From JAZLIT01 sp045617525 (GTDB lineage Bacteria; Bacillota; Bacilli; Bacillales_A; Planococcaceae): DNA of 64,000 nt. Position 1 is the first letter of the stretch. Each line of letters begins with the position of its first letter. This document shows positions 36,428 to 46,058 of this stretch, piece by piece. The stretch is taken from contig JAZLIT010000062.1 in the NCBI GenBank assembly GCA_045617525.1, positions 41,952-105,951 of the forward strand, written 5' to 3'. The notes under the pieces are model-generated. The model searched no databases, was not told the DNA's origin, and saw only the letters and a list, made by a program, of their open reading frames with translations. The translations under genes were made by a program, and so were the position numbers.

Positions 36428-36433
36428 CAAAAC

Positions 36434-36473
36434 AAAAACGCTATTCCTAAGATTGTTAGTCTTAGAAATAGCG
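36434..36473 (-). terminator. Rho-independent terminator of gltBD
   Basis: Stem GCTATTtCTAAGA / TCTTAGgAATAGC (one mismatch) with a seven-base loop followed by GTTTTTGTTTT on the minus strand, eight bases after the gltD stop. Confidence 0.85.
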
Positions 36474-36480
36474 GTCCATT

Positions 36481-37968
36481 TTATACAGTCGCCTTCACAA
36501 ACTGCTGTTGTAAATAAAAATCAACACTTGCTGCCACGCCTCGGCCTTCTTTAATGGCCCAAACGATTAAGCTTTGCCCACGTCGTGCATCACCTGCAGC
36601 GAACACGCCAGGTACATTTGTTTCGTAATCCTTCACTGAAGCACGGATTCGGTTATTACCAGTTGCAACCCCGAAATGCTCAGGTAACTCAGGTTCTGTT
36701 CCTTCAAATCCAATGGCCACAAAAATATGTTGCGCTGGCCATACTTTTTCTGAACCAGGAACCTCTTTAAAGTAATAGAAACCATCCTCACCAAGGATCT
36801 TCTCCATTTGGATCGTATGTAGCTCTTTCACATGTCCCTTTGCATCCTTCACTATCTTTTGCGTTTGAATGCAATACTCACGTGGATCACGGCCAGTTAA
36901 TGCATCCGCCTCAGCATAGGCGTAATCCAGTTTATAAACATTTGGATCTTTCGGCCACATCGTCTCATCCGTGCGTGCTAGCTCTTGCTGTGGATGCTTA
37001 CCAAACTGGTAGACGGAATTACATTTTTGACGTAACGCCGTTGCAACACAGTCAGCTCCCGTATCGCCACCACCAATTACGATTACATCCTTGCCCTTTA
37101 CATTAAGTGCCTTGCCATCCTTAAACTTTGAATCTAGTAAGCTCTTCGTAACAGCAGTTAAATAATCCATCGCTAGGTGAATGCCCTTCGCGTCGCTTCC
37201 TTCCATACGAAGAACACGTTGCTTCTGTGCACCTGTACATAAAATTACTGCATCAAAGTTGTTACGCAACTCTTCATTTGTGATATCTTTGCCAACCTCT
37301 ACATTTACCACAAAATCAATACCCTCTTGACGCAGCAAATCTACGCGGCGCTCGATGACTTCCTTTTCAAGCTTCATGTTTGGAATACCGTACATTAGCA
37401 ATCCACCTATACGATCCGCACGCTCGTAAACAGTTACACTATGCCCTTGTTGATTTAGCTGATCTGCTGCAGCTAAACCCGCTGGACCTGATCCAACAAT
37501 CGCAACTTTGCGCCCTGTGCGAAGTGTTGGAATACGTGGTGTAACCCAACCGTTCTCAAAGCCTTTATCAATAATCGTACGCTCTATCGACTTAATCGCG
37601 ACAGCTGAGTCATTGATAGCTAATACGCAAGATCCTTCACATGGTGCTGGGCACACGCGCCCTGTAAACTCAGGGAAGTTATTCGTCATATGTAGACGAT
37701 CTAACGCCTCACGCCACTTCCCTTTATAAACAAGATCATTCCACTCTGGGATTACGTTATTTATTGGGCATCCAGCAGCAGTTCCGCGAATTTCAATCCC
37801 CATATGGCAAAATGGCGTCCCACAATCCATACAACGTGCACCCTGATTTTTCAAACTATCATCTGATAGCTTTGTGGCATATTCCGAAAAGTTTTTAATG
37901 CGATCTAGCGGCGATAGCTCTTTCGTCTTTTCACGTTTATGCTCCATAAATCCTGTTGGCTTTCCCAT
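36481..37968 (-). CDS. gltD: Glutamate synthase (NADPH) small subunit
   Basis: Supplies electrons from NADPH through FAD and two 4Fe-4S clusters to the large subunit. N-terminal cysteines lie in 'CMDCGTPFCHMG' and 'CPAPCEGSCVLAI', FAD-binding 'VGSGPAGLAAADQL' near residue 160, and NADPH-binding 'VIGGGDTGADCVATAL'. It has 495 residues. It starts 14 bases after the large-subunit gene. In B. subtilis this gene is called gltB. Confidence 0.96.
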   Translation of the reverse strand: MGKPTGFMEHKREKTKELSPLDRIKNFSEYATKLSDDSLKNQGARCMDCGTPFCHMGIEIRGTAAGCPINNVIPEWNDLVYKGKWREALDRLHMTNNFPEFTGRVCPAPCEGSCVLAINDSAVAIKSIERTIIDKGFENGWVTPRIPTLRTGRKVAIVGSGPAGLAAADQLNQQGHSVTVYERADRIGGLLMYGIPNMKLEKEVIERRVDLLRQEGIDFVVNVEVGKDITNEELRNNFDAVILCTGAQKQRVLRMEGSDAKGIHLAMDYLTAVTKSLLDSKFKDGKALNVKGKDVIVIGGGDTGADCVATALRQKCNSVYQFGKHPQQELARTDETMWPKDPNVYKLDYAYAEADALTGRDPREYCIQTQKIVKDAKGHVKELHTIQMEKILGEDGFYYFKEVPGSEKVWPAQHIFVAIGFEGTEPELPEHFGVATGNNRIRASVKDYETNVPGVFAAGDARRGQSLIVWAIKEGRGVAASVDFYLQQQFVKATV

Positions 37969-37982
37969 TCTAGAACCCCCTC

Positions 37983-40900
37983 CTATTTCGAAACGACCAT
38001 TTTTTGTTTTGTTGTAATTACAGTGAAAGCTTTTAATGATGCATCTGCATTTTGTAGCCCTTCATTTTTGAATTGCTCAATTGTTAGCAGCATGTTTTTA
38101 TAATCTGTCGGCACAACCTTCACAAATTGGGGAATAGTGACAGCCCAATTCGCTAAAGTATCTAACGCAATTGTGCTGTCTGTTTCCTCTAAATGCTTAA
38201 TGATCATTTGGCGCACTAACTCAATTTCTGTTTTATCTTCAAGTGTTTCAAACTCAATCATTTCCATATTACATTGCGCTTTGAACTTCTCGATATTCGT
38301 GGGTAGTACATATGCAATACCACCAGACATCCCTGCACCAAAGTTTTGGCCAACGTCGCCTAAAATAACAACGCGTCCACCAGTCATATACTCACATCCA
38401 TGATCGCCGATACCTTCAACGACGATACTCGCACCTGAATTACGTACTGCAAAACGATGCCCTGCACGACCGTTTATAAAGGCACTTCCACTCGTCGCAC
38501 CATATAAGCAGACGTTACCAGCGATAACGTTTTTCTCTTGCTCTCCTTTGATTGGGGCAATCGCCGTCACTTTACCGCCCGATAAACCTTTACCGAAATA
38601 ATCGTTCACGTCTCCTAGACAGCTCATTGCCATCCCACGTGGTATAAAGGCACCAAAACTTTGACCAGCATGCCCTGTGAAATGGAGCTTAATTGTATTA
38701 TCATCTAAACCTGCTTCGCCATATTTACGCGAAATTTCACTACCGACAATTGTACCGACTACGCGGTCTGTATTTTTAATTGGATAAAATAGCTCGATTT
38801 CTTGCTTTTGTGCAATCGCCTTTTCAAGTTTCGGCAATAGCTCACGTAAATCAAAGCTTTCTTCGATTTTATGATCTTGATTTGTTTGCTTCGTGCGTGT
38901 GCCTTGGACTTGATAAAGTAACTTCGATAAATCAAGTTGGCTAGCTTTCCAATGCTTCATCGCACGTTCAGAAACTTTTAGTACATCTGTACGTCCAACC
39001 ATTTCTTCCACTGTTCGGAAGCCTAAAAGCGCCATATACTCACGCATTTCTTCGGCCACAAAGCGCATATAATTCACGACATGGTCTGCATTGCCCATAA
39101 ACTTCGCGCGTAGCTCTGGATTTTGCGTAGCCACACCTACAGGACACGTATCTAAATGACATGCACGCATCATTACACAGCCAAGGACAATTAAAGGCGC
39201 CGTAGCAAACCCATATTCCTCTGCACCAAGTAAAGCTGCCATTACAACGTCCTTACCTGTCATTAATTTACCGTCCGTTTCAAGCGTTACGCGATCACGT
39301 AAGCCATTTAGCATAAGTGTTTGATGCGCTTCAGCTAAGCCTAACTCCCATGGCAAGCCCGTATGTTTAATTGACGTTTTCGGTGATGCACCGGTCCCGC
39401 CATCATAGCCTGAAATAACGATTACATCCGCAGCACCTTTTGCAACTCCTGCCGCGATTGTTCCTACACCAGATTTCGAAACAAGCTTCACTGAAATTCG
39501 TGCACGACGATTGGCATTTTTAAGGTCATGAATTAACTGTGCCATATCCTCGATTGAATAAATATCATGGTGTGGTGGTGGTGATATTAAGCCTACTCCT
39601 GGCGTCGAGCCTCGAACATCCGCAACCCATGGGTACACTTTATTACCTGGTAGCTGGCCACCTTCACCTGGTTTTGCACCTTGCGCCATTTTAATTTGAA
39701 GCTCTTCTGCATTCACTAAGTAATGAGATTTAACACCGAAGCGCCCTGATGCAATTTGCTTAATCGCCGAACGTCGGTTGTCGCCATTTGGATCTAGCTT
39801 GAACCTGGCTGGATCCTCGCCACCCTCTCCTGAGTTTGAACGTGCCCCTAAACGGTTCATCGCAATCGCTAATGTTTCATGTGCTTCCTGTGATAATGAA
39901 CCAAATGACATCGCACCTGATTTAAAACGTTTCACAATTGAATCTACACTTTCCACTTCATCAAGCTCTAACTTACGATTTGCTTTTTGGAATTCAAATA
40001 AATTACGTAAGAATCCAATGCGCTCCTCGTTCGCCATTTCCGCATACATGCGATAAAGTCCGTAATCATTTTTACGTGTTGCCCATTGTAACGTGTGGAT
40101 TGTTTTTGGGTTAAATGCGTGATGTTCACCATCTGCACGCCACTGGAAATCGGAGCCCGAATCAAGCTCTGCCTGCACACTTTCGACACCTGCTACATGA
40201 CGTTTACGTGCCTCTTCACCGATTGTTTCTAAATCGATTCCGTCAATTTGAGATGCTGTGCCTGTGAAATGCTCAGCAATTACTTCATTCCCAATTCCAA
40301 CAGCTTCAAATACTTGAGCACCGCGGTATGATTGCATCGTTGAAATACCCATCTTCGACATAACCTTAACAACGCCGTCCGCCCCACCTTTTTGGAACTT
40401 CTTCACAGCATCTACATAGTCAATTCCTACATGCCCTTTCGCAATCGCATCTTCAATAACGGCATAGGCTAAGTAAGGTGTAATTGCATCGACACCAAAG
40501 CTGATTAATGCTGCAAAATGATGAACCTCCCTTGCCTCAGCACTATTCACCACTAAGCTCACCTTTGTGCGTAAACCTTTACGAATTAAATGCTGATGGA
40601 GTGAACTTGATGCTAATAATATAGGTACCATTAATTGCTGAGCGTCCGCTAAATAATCATCTAAAACGAGTAATTCTACACCTTCTGCAATGGCTTGCTC
40701 TGCCTCGCGTTGAATACGTGCAAGTTCTTGCTCTAGGCTCTCTTTATAGTGTAAATGAATCGTCACTGCCTTGAACTTACCAGTACGATTTGTACGCAGC
40801 TGCTCCAGTTGCTCATTTAGTAAAATCGGTACATGTAGGAAAATACGCTTCGCATTCGACTCACCTGGATTTAATAAATCGCCCTCTGCACCTAGTAGCG

Positions 40901-42503
40901 TCATTGTCGACGTTACAACATGCTCACGTATTGAATCGATTGGTGGATTCGTTACTTGCGCGAATAGCTGCTTGAAATAGTTAAATAGTGATTGTGGACG
41001 ATCAGATAAAACCGCGAGCGGCGTATCATTTCCCATCGAACCTAGTGGATCTTTACCGTCTACTGCAAGCTGCACAATATATTTTTGAACGTCTTCATAT
41101 GTGTATCCTTGAATTTTTTGGCGTAAAATCAAATCGACCATTGGCTGCGCAACAGGCTTCACTTCATCAAGTTCTACCATATTTTCATCTAACCATTGCT
41201 GATAAGGATATGCTGCTGCCATTTCAGACTTAAGCTCTTCATCCGAAACAATGCGTCCCTGCTCTAAATCAATTAACAACATACGACCTGGACTTAAGCG
41301 ATCCTTGTATAAAATATCTTCTTCTGCATAATCTACTACGCCCGTTTCAGAAGAGAAAATTACGTGGTCATCCTTTGTCACGTAAAGGCGGCCTGGACGT
41401 AAACCATTACGATCTAAAATTGCCCCAATTTGCTTCCCATCTGTGAAACATATTGCCGTTGGACCATCCCAAGGCTCCATCAAGCTTGAGTGATATTTAT
41501 AAAACGCCTTTTTCTCCTCTTCAATGCGAGGATTTTCAGTCCATGGCTCTGGGATTAGCATCATCGCAGCATGTGCTGGTGTGCGTCCTGCAAGCACAAA
41601 AAATTCAAATGCATTATCTAGCATCGATGAATCTGACCCGGTTTCATCAATAATAGGAAGTAGCTTTTCTAGGTCTTCACCAAATGCCTCCGACACGAAT
41701 TGCTGCTCACGTGTACGCATCCAGTTAACGTTTCCGCGAAGTGTATTGATTTCACCATTATGGATAATATAGCGATTCGGATGCGCTCGCTTCCAAGATG
41801 GGAAGGTATTTGTCGAATAACGTGAATGTACAAGGGCGAATGCTGACACAAATGACTCATGTTGCAAATCTGTATAAAACGTCGTAACTTCCTCCGGTGA
41901 AAGTAAACCTTTAAAGACCATCGTTTGGCTCGACATACTTGGAATATATAAATCAAGTTCCTTTGCTAGTGCCCAGTGCTCCACTTGCTTACGAATCACA
42001 TAAAGTTTGCGCTCAAAGGCTAAACGATCTAATCCTGGAGCTGCTTGTATAAACACTTGGCGTACAACTGGTGCAGTTTCCTTTGCTACAGCGCTTAAGA
42101 CGCCATATTTGGTCGGCACCGTTCTCCAACCAATTAATCCTTGTTTCTCTGCTTGGATTAATTCGTTCATTTTTTCTTCGATTAACTTTTGCTGTGCCTC
42201 GTCTTGAGTGAAAAATAATTGCCCTACACCATATTCCCCTACTTCTGGTAGGTTCAGTTCCATACATTGTTCCTTGTAAAAGGCGTGTGGGATTTGCACC
42301 ATAATACCGGCACCATCACCTGTTTGACCGTCTCCACCTCGTCCTGCACGGTGTTCTAATCGACATAACATCTCTAATCCATTCTTAACAATTTTATGTG
42401 AAGCGATGCCTTTCATATTTGCGTACATACCGATTCCGCAAGCATCATGCTCAAACTCCGGTGAATAAAGGCCTTGCTGTTTTGGTAATTGATCAAAAGT
42501 CAT
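37983..42503 (-). CDS. gltB: Glutamate synthase (NADPH) large subunit
   Basis: Converts glutamine plus 2-oxoglutarate to two glutamates. I start at 'MTFDQLPKQQGLYSPEFEHD' because GGGGGGAT is upstream. The mature N-terminal nucleophile is then C22 ('HDACGIGMYA') after removal of a propeptide. An Ntn amidotransferase domain comes first, then a central domain, an FMN domain with the 3Fe-4S ligands in 'MMRACHLDTCPVG', and a GxxGxxxG-repeat C-terminal domain ('GATSGSAFINGRAGHRFAVR'). About 1506 residues. Called gltA in B. subtilis. Divergent from its activator gltC. Confidence 0.97.
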   Translation of the reverse strand: MTFDQLPKQQGLYSPEFEHDACGIGMYANMKGIASHKIVKNGLEMLCRLEHRAGRGGDGQTGDGAGIMVQIPHAFYKEQCMELNLPEVGEYGVGQLFFTQDEAQQKLIEEKMNELIQAEKQGLIGWRTVPTKYGVLSAVAKETAPVVRQVFIQAAPGLDRLAFERKLYVIRKQVEHWALAKELDLYIPSMSSQTMVFKGLLSPEEVTTFYTDLQHESFVSAFALVHSRYSTNTFPSWKRAHPNRYIIHNGEINTLRGNVNWMRTREQQFVSEAFGEDLEKLLPIIDETGSDSSMLDNAFEFFVLAGRTPAHAAMMLIPEPWTENPRIEEEKKAFYKYHSSLMEPWDGPTAICFTDGKQIGAILDRNGLRPGRLYVTKDDHVIFSSETGVVDYAEEDILYKDRLSPGRMLLIDLEQGRIVSDEELKSEMAAAYPYQQWLDENMVELDEVKPVAQPMVDLILRQKIQGYTYEDVQKYIVQLAVDGKDPLGSMGNDTPLAVLSDRPQSLFNYFKQLFAQVTNPPIDSIREHVVTSTMTLLGAEGDLLNPGESNAKRIFLHVPILLNEQLEQLRTNRTGKFKAVTIHLHYKESLEQELARIQREAEQAIAEGVELLVLDDYLADAQQLMVPILLASSSLHQHLIRKGLRTKVSLVVNSAEAREVHHFAALISFGVDAITPYLAYAVIEDAIAKGHVGIDYVDAVKKFQKGGADGVVKVMSKMGISTMQSYRGAQVFEAVGIGNEVIAEHFTGTASQIDGIDLETIGEEARKRHVAGVESVQAELDSGSDFQWRADGEHHAFNPKTIHTLQWATRKNDYGLYRMYAEMANEERIGFLRNLFEFQKANRKLELDEVESVDSIVKRFKSGAMSFGSLSQEAHETLAIAMNRLGARSNSGEGGEDPARFKLDPNGDNRRSAIKQIASGRFGVKSHYLVNAEELQIKMAQGAKPGEGGQLPGNKVYPWVADVRGSTPGVGLISPPPHHDIYSIEDMAQLIHDLKNANRRARISVKLVSKSGVGTIAAGVAKGAADVIVISGYDGGTGASPKTSIKHTGLPWELGLAEAHQTLMLNGLRDRVTLETDGKLMTGKDVVMAALLGAEEYGFATAPLIVLGCVMMRACHLDTCPVGVATQNPELRAKFMGNADHVVNYMRFVAEEMREYMALLGFRTVEEMVGRTDVLKVSERAMKHWKASQLDLSKLLYQVQGTRTKQTNQDHKIEESFDLRELLPKLEKAIAQKQEIELFYPIKNTDRVVGTIVGSEISRKYGEAGLDDNTIKLHFTGHAGQSFGAFIPRGMAMSCLGDVNDYFGKGLSGGKVTAIAPIKGEQEKNVIAGNVCLYGATSGSAFINGRAGHRFAVRNSGASIVVEGIGDHGCEYMTGGRVVILGDVGQNFGAGMSGGIAYVLPTNIEKFKAQCNMEMIEFETLEDKTEIELVRQMIIKHLEETDSTIALDTLANWAVTIPQFVKVVPTDYKNMLLTIEQFKNEGLQNADASLKAFTVITTKQKMVVSK

Positions 42504-42546
42504 AAAAAATCCCCCCAATTCTTTCAAATGCGTATTTACATTTTAA

Positions 42547-42595
42547 AGTTTTCAGAATAATATAAACAATATATAGATTGGATATAAACAATCTA
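42547..42595. promoter_or_regulatory. GltC/LysR-type operator region between gltB and gltC
   Basis: A perfect dyad TAGATTG (42574-42580), N8, CAATCTA (42589-42595) fits the T-N11-A rule for LysR-type binding sites. An 11-base direct repeat ATATAAACAAT (starting about 42560 and 42583) overlaps it. AGTTTTCAGAATAAT (42547-42561) matches a CodY box with three mismatches. Together these suggest control of the divergent pair by GltC and perhaps CodY. Confidence 0.65.
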
Positions 42596-42620
42596 TTAAT
42601 TAGATGAATGAGGTGGAACT

Positions 42621-43523
42621 GTGGAATTACGTCAATTGCGTTACTTTGTCGAAGTAGCTGAAAGAGAGCATATTTCGGAAGCTGCGGAACATTTACATGT
42701 AGCACAATCAGCCATAAGCCGCCAAATCGCCAACTTAGAGGATGAGCTAGGTACCCCTCTATTTGAACGAATTGGGCGAAATGTAAAGCTAACACCAATT
42801 GGGAAAACTTTTTTAGCTCATACCATTGCCGCGTTAAAAGCAATCGATTTTGCTGCAAAACAAGTAGAGGAATTTCTCGACCCTGCAAAAGGTACAATTA
42901 AAATTGGCTTTCCTACTAGCTTAGCTAACTCTGTTTTACCAACCGTTATTTCTGCGTTTAAACGAGAATACCCCGACATAGAATTCCATTTACGTCAGGG
43001 CTCTTATAAATATTTAATTGAAGCTGTTCAAAATCGTGAACTTAATTTAGCATTTTTAGGACCCTTGCCTGCAAAAAATGAATTAATCAATACAACGGTT
43101 TTATTCAGTGAAAGTATTTATGCGCTTTTACCTGCGAGTCATCGTTTAGCGAAGCAACCTTCAATTAATTTAATCGATTTAAAAAACGATGAATTTGTGT
43201 TATTCCCTGAAGGTTTTGTCCTCCAAAAGGTGGCAATTGATGCTTGCAAATCAGTTGGTTTCACACCTAGAGTTACATCTGAAGGCGAGGATATGGATGC
43301 ACTAAAAGGGATTGTTGCTGCTGGAATCGGTGTGACATTACTACCCGAGAGCTCGTTGAATGACTCCATCCCGCGAATGACAGTTAAACTGCCAATCAGT
43401 ATCCCTTCAATTCGCCGTACGGTCGGTATTATCTCTCCAACCACACGAGACCTTGCCCCGTCCGAAATTATATTTTTAGACTTCGTGAAATCTTTCTATT
43501 CACGGCTTACACAATTTCAATAA
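42621..43523 (+). CDS. gltC: LysR-type activator of glutamate synthase, GltC
   Basis: 300-residue LysR-family regulator. The start is GTG with GAGGTG just upstream, giving 'MELRQLRYFVEVAEREHISE'. The N-terminal winged helix-turn-helix reads 'EAAEHLHVAQSAISRQIANL'. The effector domain follows to the end. The N-terminal sequence closely follows B. subtilis GltC, and the divergent position next to the large subunit is the same. There it activates glutamate synthase when 2-oxoglutarate is high, and is negatively affected by glutamate. Confidence 0.95.
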   Translation: MELRQLRYFVEVAEREHISEAAEHLHVAQSAISRQIANLEDELGTPLFERIGRNVKLTPIGKTFLAHTIAALKAIDFAAKQVEEFLDPAKGTIKIGFPTSLANSVLPTVISAFKREYPDIEFHLRQGSYKYLIEAVQNRELNLAFLGPLPAKNELINTTVLFSESIYALLPASHRLAKQPSINLIDLKNDEFVLFPEGFVLQKVAIDACKSVGFTPRVTSEGEDMDALKGIVAAGIGVTLLPESSLNDSIPRMTVKLPISIPSIRRTVGIISPTTRDLAPSEIIFLDFVKSFYSRLTQFQ

Positions 43524-43567
43524 CTGAATTCTCACCTGAAAATTGTAGGTCTTTTTATTGCCAAATG

Positions 43568-43612
43568 AAAAAGGGGTTTGCTGAAAAGACTCTTTTCAGC
43601 AAACCCCTTTAG
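43568..43612 (-). terminator. Strong terminator between gltC and the symporter gene
   Basis: A perfect 20-bp stem centred on 43590 (left arm 43570-43589, right arm 43591-43610, AAAGGGGTTTGC...), followed by TTTTTCATTT on the minus strand. It ends the symporter gene and probably also stops gltC transcription, since the two genes converge. Confidence 0.93.
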
Positions 43613-43613
43613 G

Positions 43614-44768
43614 CTACTTATTAAATTTATCGACTATCATCGCTAATGCACCGTCACCCGTTACATTCGTGGCTGTTCCAAAGCTATCCTGCGCCATATA
43701 CAGTGCGATCATTAAGGCAATCATCGTTTCATTAAAGCCAAGCATCGTACCTAGCAAACCAATCGCCGCCATTACTGCGCCTCCTGGTACACCTGGTGCA
43801 GCAATCATCGTCACACCAAGCATCATAATGAATCCAAACATCGATACAAACGTGAATTCCATACCGTTCATCAGCATAACCCCAATTGCACATGTAACTA
43901 ATGTAATCGTTGAACCTGATAAATGAATTGTCGCAAATAACGGGATCGTAAAGTCTGTCACTTTATTTGAAGCACCTGTTTTTTTTGCTTGCTTCAACGT
44001 TACTGGAATTGTTGCTGCTGAAGATTGTGTTCCTAGTGCTGTGAAATACGCTGGTAACATTGTTTTTATTAATGCAAATGGGTTTTTCTTATTCAACACA
44101 CCTGCAACGCTATATTGCATTAGGAGCATTACCCAGTGAAGTACAAGTATTAGTAAGAATACAACTGCAAACACCGATAAAATCTTTGCAACTTGACCTG
44201 CGAATGTCATATTCAAGAATATCCCGAAAATATGGAATGGTAACAACGGGATAATTACTGCCGAAATTAATTTTTCAATAATCCCGTTAAATTCCTCAAA
44301 GCCACGCTTTAACACATCACTTTTCACAACCGTCATTCCAACACCCATAATAAATGCGAATAATAGTGCTGCCATTACATCCATTACTGGAGTCATTTCA
44401 ATTTTGAAAAAAGCTGTTGCTAAAAAGTCATTTGGATTGCTAACACCAGAATCACTTTGCGCTGAAATGAAATTAGGTAAAATCCTACTTGCCGTAAAGA
44501 AAGCAAGTATCCCTGCAACAAGCGTTGAGAAATAAGCAAAGAATGTTGCTAACCCTAGTAATTTCCCTGATTCTGAACCGAGCTGCGCAATACCTGGCGC
44601 GATAAATCCTATTATTATTAATGGTACGACGAAGCTTAAAAAGCCTCCAAATATATCATTAAATGTTGCAAATATACGCACAAACCATTCTGGCACGAAC
44701 GTCCCAACGATTACCGCTGCCAAAATTGCTAGTATAATTTTTGCTAATAAACCTATTTTAAATTTCAT
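43614..44768 (-). CDS. Dicarboxylate/amino acid:cation symporter (DAACS family)
   Basis: Sodium- or proton-coupled uptake carrier of the SLC1/GltPh fold. The 384 residues contain about eight membrane helices plus re-entrant loops. 'GTQSSAATIPVTL' is the serine-rich HP1 loop and 'FATIHLSGSTITL' the following helix. 'APGVPGGAVMAAIG' is HP2, and 'AQDSFGTATNVTGDGALA' is the TM8 region. The TM8 arginine typical of glutamate/aspartate carriers is replaced here (SFGTATNV), so the substrate may not be acidic; serine/threonine-type is possible. Single-gene unit with its own terminator. Confidence 0.9.
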   Translation of the reverse strand: MKFKIGLLAKIILAILAAVIVGTFVPEWFVRIFATFNDIFGGFLSFVVPLIIIGFIAPGIAQLGSESGKLLGLATFFAYFSTLVAGILAFFTASRILPNFISAQSDSGVSNPNDFLATAFFKIEMTPVMDVMAALLFAFIMGVGMTVVKSDVLKRGFEEFNGIIEKLISAVIIPLLPFHIFGIFLNMTFAGQVAKILSVFAVVFLLILVLHWVMLLMQYSVAGVLNKKNPFALIKTMLPAYFTALGTQSSAATIPVTLKQAKKTGASNKVTDFTIPLFATIHLSGSTITLVTCAIGVMLMNGMEFTFVSMFGFIMMLGVTMIAAPGVPGGAVMAAIGLLGTMLGFNETMIALMIALYMAQDSFGTATNVTGDGALAMIVDKFNK

Positions 44769-44998
44769 TTTAATTGTCCTCCCGAGAGATACATATGTCT
44801 ACCCTAGATGTATAATAGCAATTTAACATATCTACACTGGAATAGAAACCCGAAACTAAATAGTCGGAATTTTAAGTTTATATAACTTGAAATCATTTCA
44901 CTCTAAATTACACATTTTAAACTTTAAACCTTACTACTACTATATAAAAAATCAATTAACGGTATCTCAATTATAACGCTTTTACTTCTTTACACCCA

Positions 44999-45039
44999 CA
45001 AAAAAACATCATTCTGAATCAGTTCGATTCAAAATGATG
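44999..45039 (-). terminator. Rho-independent terminator of the epimerase gene
   Basis: Stem CATCATTtTGAATC / GATTCAgAATGATG with a five-base loop, then TTTTTTT on the minus strand. It lies some 75 bases after the epimerase-like gene. The rest of the 345-base gap up to the symporter start holds only AT-rich sequence; a TATTAT about 40 bases upstream of the symporter start could be its -10 box. Confidence 0.88.
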
Positions 45040-45113
45040 CTCTTCTTTATAACTTGCCCTATTTTATCCTTACTCATACTTTAAGTAAGATGCTTAGTTT
45101 TCCAATTTTCCAC

Positions 45114-46058
45114 CTAAATTAATCTAGTAGATTGATAAAATTCAAAGACCTCTTTAGAAGTTTTCATTGGCGTGTAGCCGAATTCTTCCTTTAATTTCGT
45201 GTTTGCTAAAACCGGTCGATATTTCAAGAATCGAACTTGTTCCTCACCGTATTGTGACAAGTGCAAACGCTTCAAGACGAACAAGGATCCAGTTACAAAT
45301 GAAGAAGGTAATTTAACGACTTTTTTATTAAGTATTTGCCCAATTTCATCGACTGATAACGCCCCATCACCTGCTAAATTGAAAATCCCTGTTTTTTCAT
45401 CAGAAATAGCTTTTGCAAAGCAACGTACGACATCTTGATCCCAAATAAAGACAAAGGGACTTTTTGATCCTTGGATGCCAATTAAATAGCGTTTATCAAA
45501 TAAATTCGTAATTTGATTGCGTACTGAGCTCCCTAATATCGTCCCAATTCTAAAAATTGTTTGCTCCAAATTTGGATAAGTAACTCGATAATCAGAGAGC
45601 ATTTCTTCTACTAATCGCTTGTGATAAGAATAGGTAAACTCTTCATTGCCGCGAATTTTATCTGTTTCCACTAACCACGAACTATTTTCAGGATGATAGC
45701 CGTAAGCTGCGCCGCTAGATGAAATTATAATGCGTTTCACATTCGTGGCAACACATGCCTTCAATATATTTTCTGTTCCAATTACATCCACGGAATATTC
45801 AAAATCTCGATTGCTATCCTTACCTGGCGTTACGATGGAGGCTAAATGAACGACTACATCAACTGTGTAACGCTGCATGATATTCGTCACTTCATTTGAG
45901 CGTACATCTAATTTGGTATACACAATTGAAGGATATTCAGCAAATGGATTTTCATCGCGTATATCTGCCGCTATGATTTCATGTTCGCCTTCCTCCACTA
46001 AATAATGTACCAGTTGCTTGCCAATATAACCTGCTGCCCCTGTAATCAATACCTTCAT
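45114..46058 (-). CDS. NAD-dependent epimerase/dehydratase family protein (extended SDR)
   Basis: 314-residue extended short-chain dehydrogenase. NAD-binding 'LITGAAGYIGKQLV' is at residues 4-17. Conserved 'HLASIVTPG' follows, the catalytic Ser region is 'IISSSGAAYG', and the YxxxK motif is 'YSYHKRLVEEM'. Substrate unknown. It overlaps the transporter gene by four bases and is the last gene of a four-gene cassette, so it probably acts on the transported substrate or the ThDP-enzyme product. That link is inference. Confidence 0.85.
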   Translation of the reverse strand: MKVLITGAAGYIGKQLVHYLVEEGEHEIIAADIRDENPFAEYPSIVYTKLDVRSNEVTNIMQRYTVDVVVHLASIVTPGKDSNRDFEYSVDVIGTENILKACVATNVKRIIISSSGAAYGYHPENSSWLVETDKIRGNEEFTYSYHKRLVEEMLSDYRVTYPNLEQTIFRIGTILGSSVRNQITNLFDKRYLIGIQGSKSPFVFIWDQDVVRCFAKAISDEKTGIFNLAGDGALSVDEIGQILNKKVVKLPSSFVTGSLFVLKRLHLSQYGEEQVRFLKYRPVLANTKLKEEFGYTPMKTSKEVFEFYQSTRLI

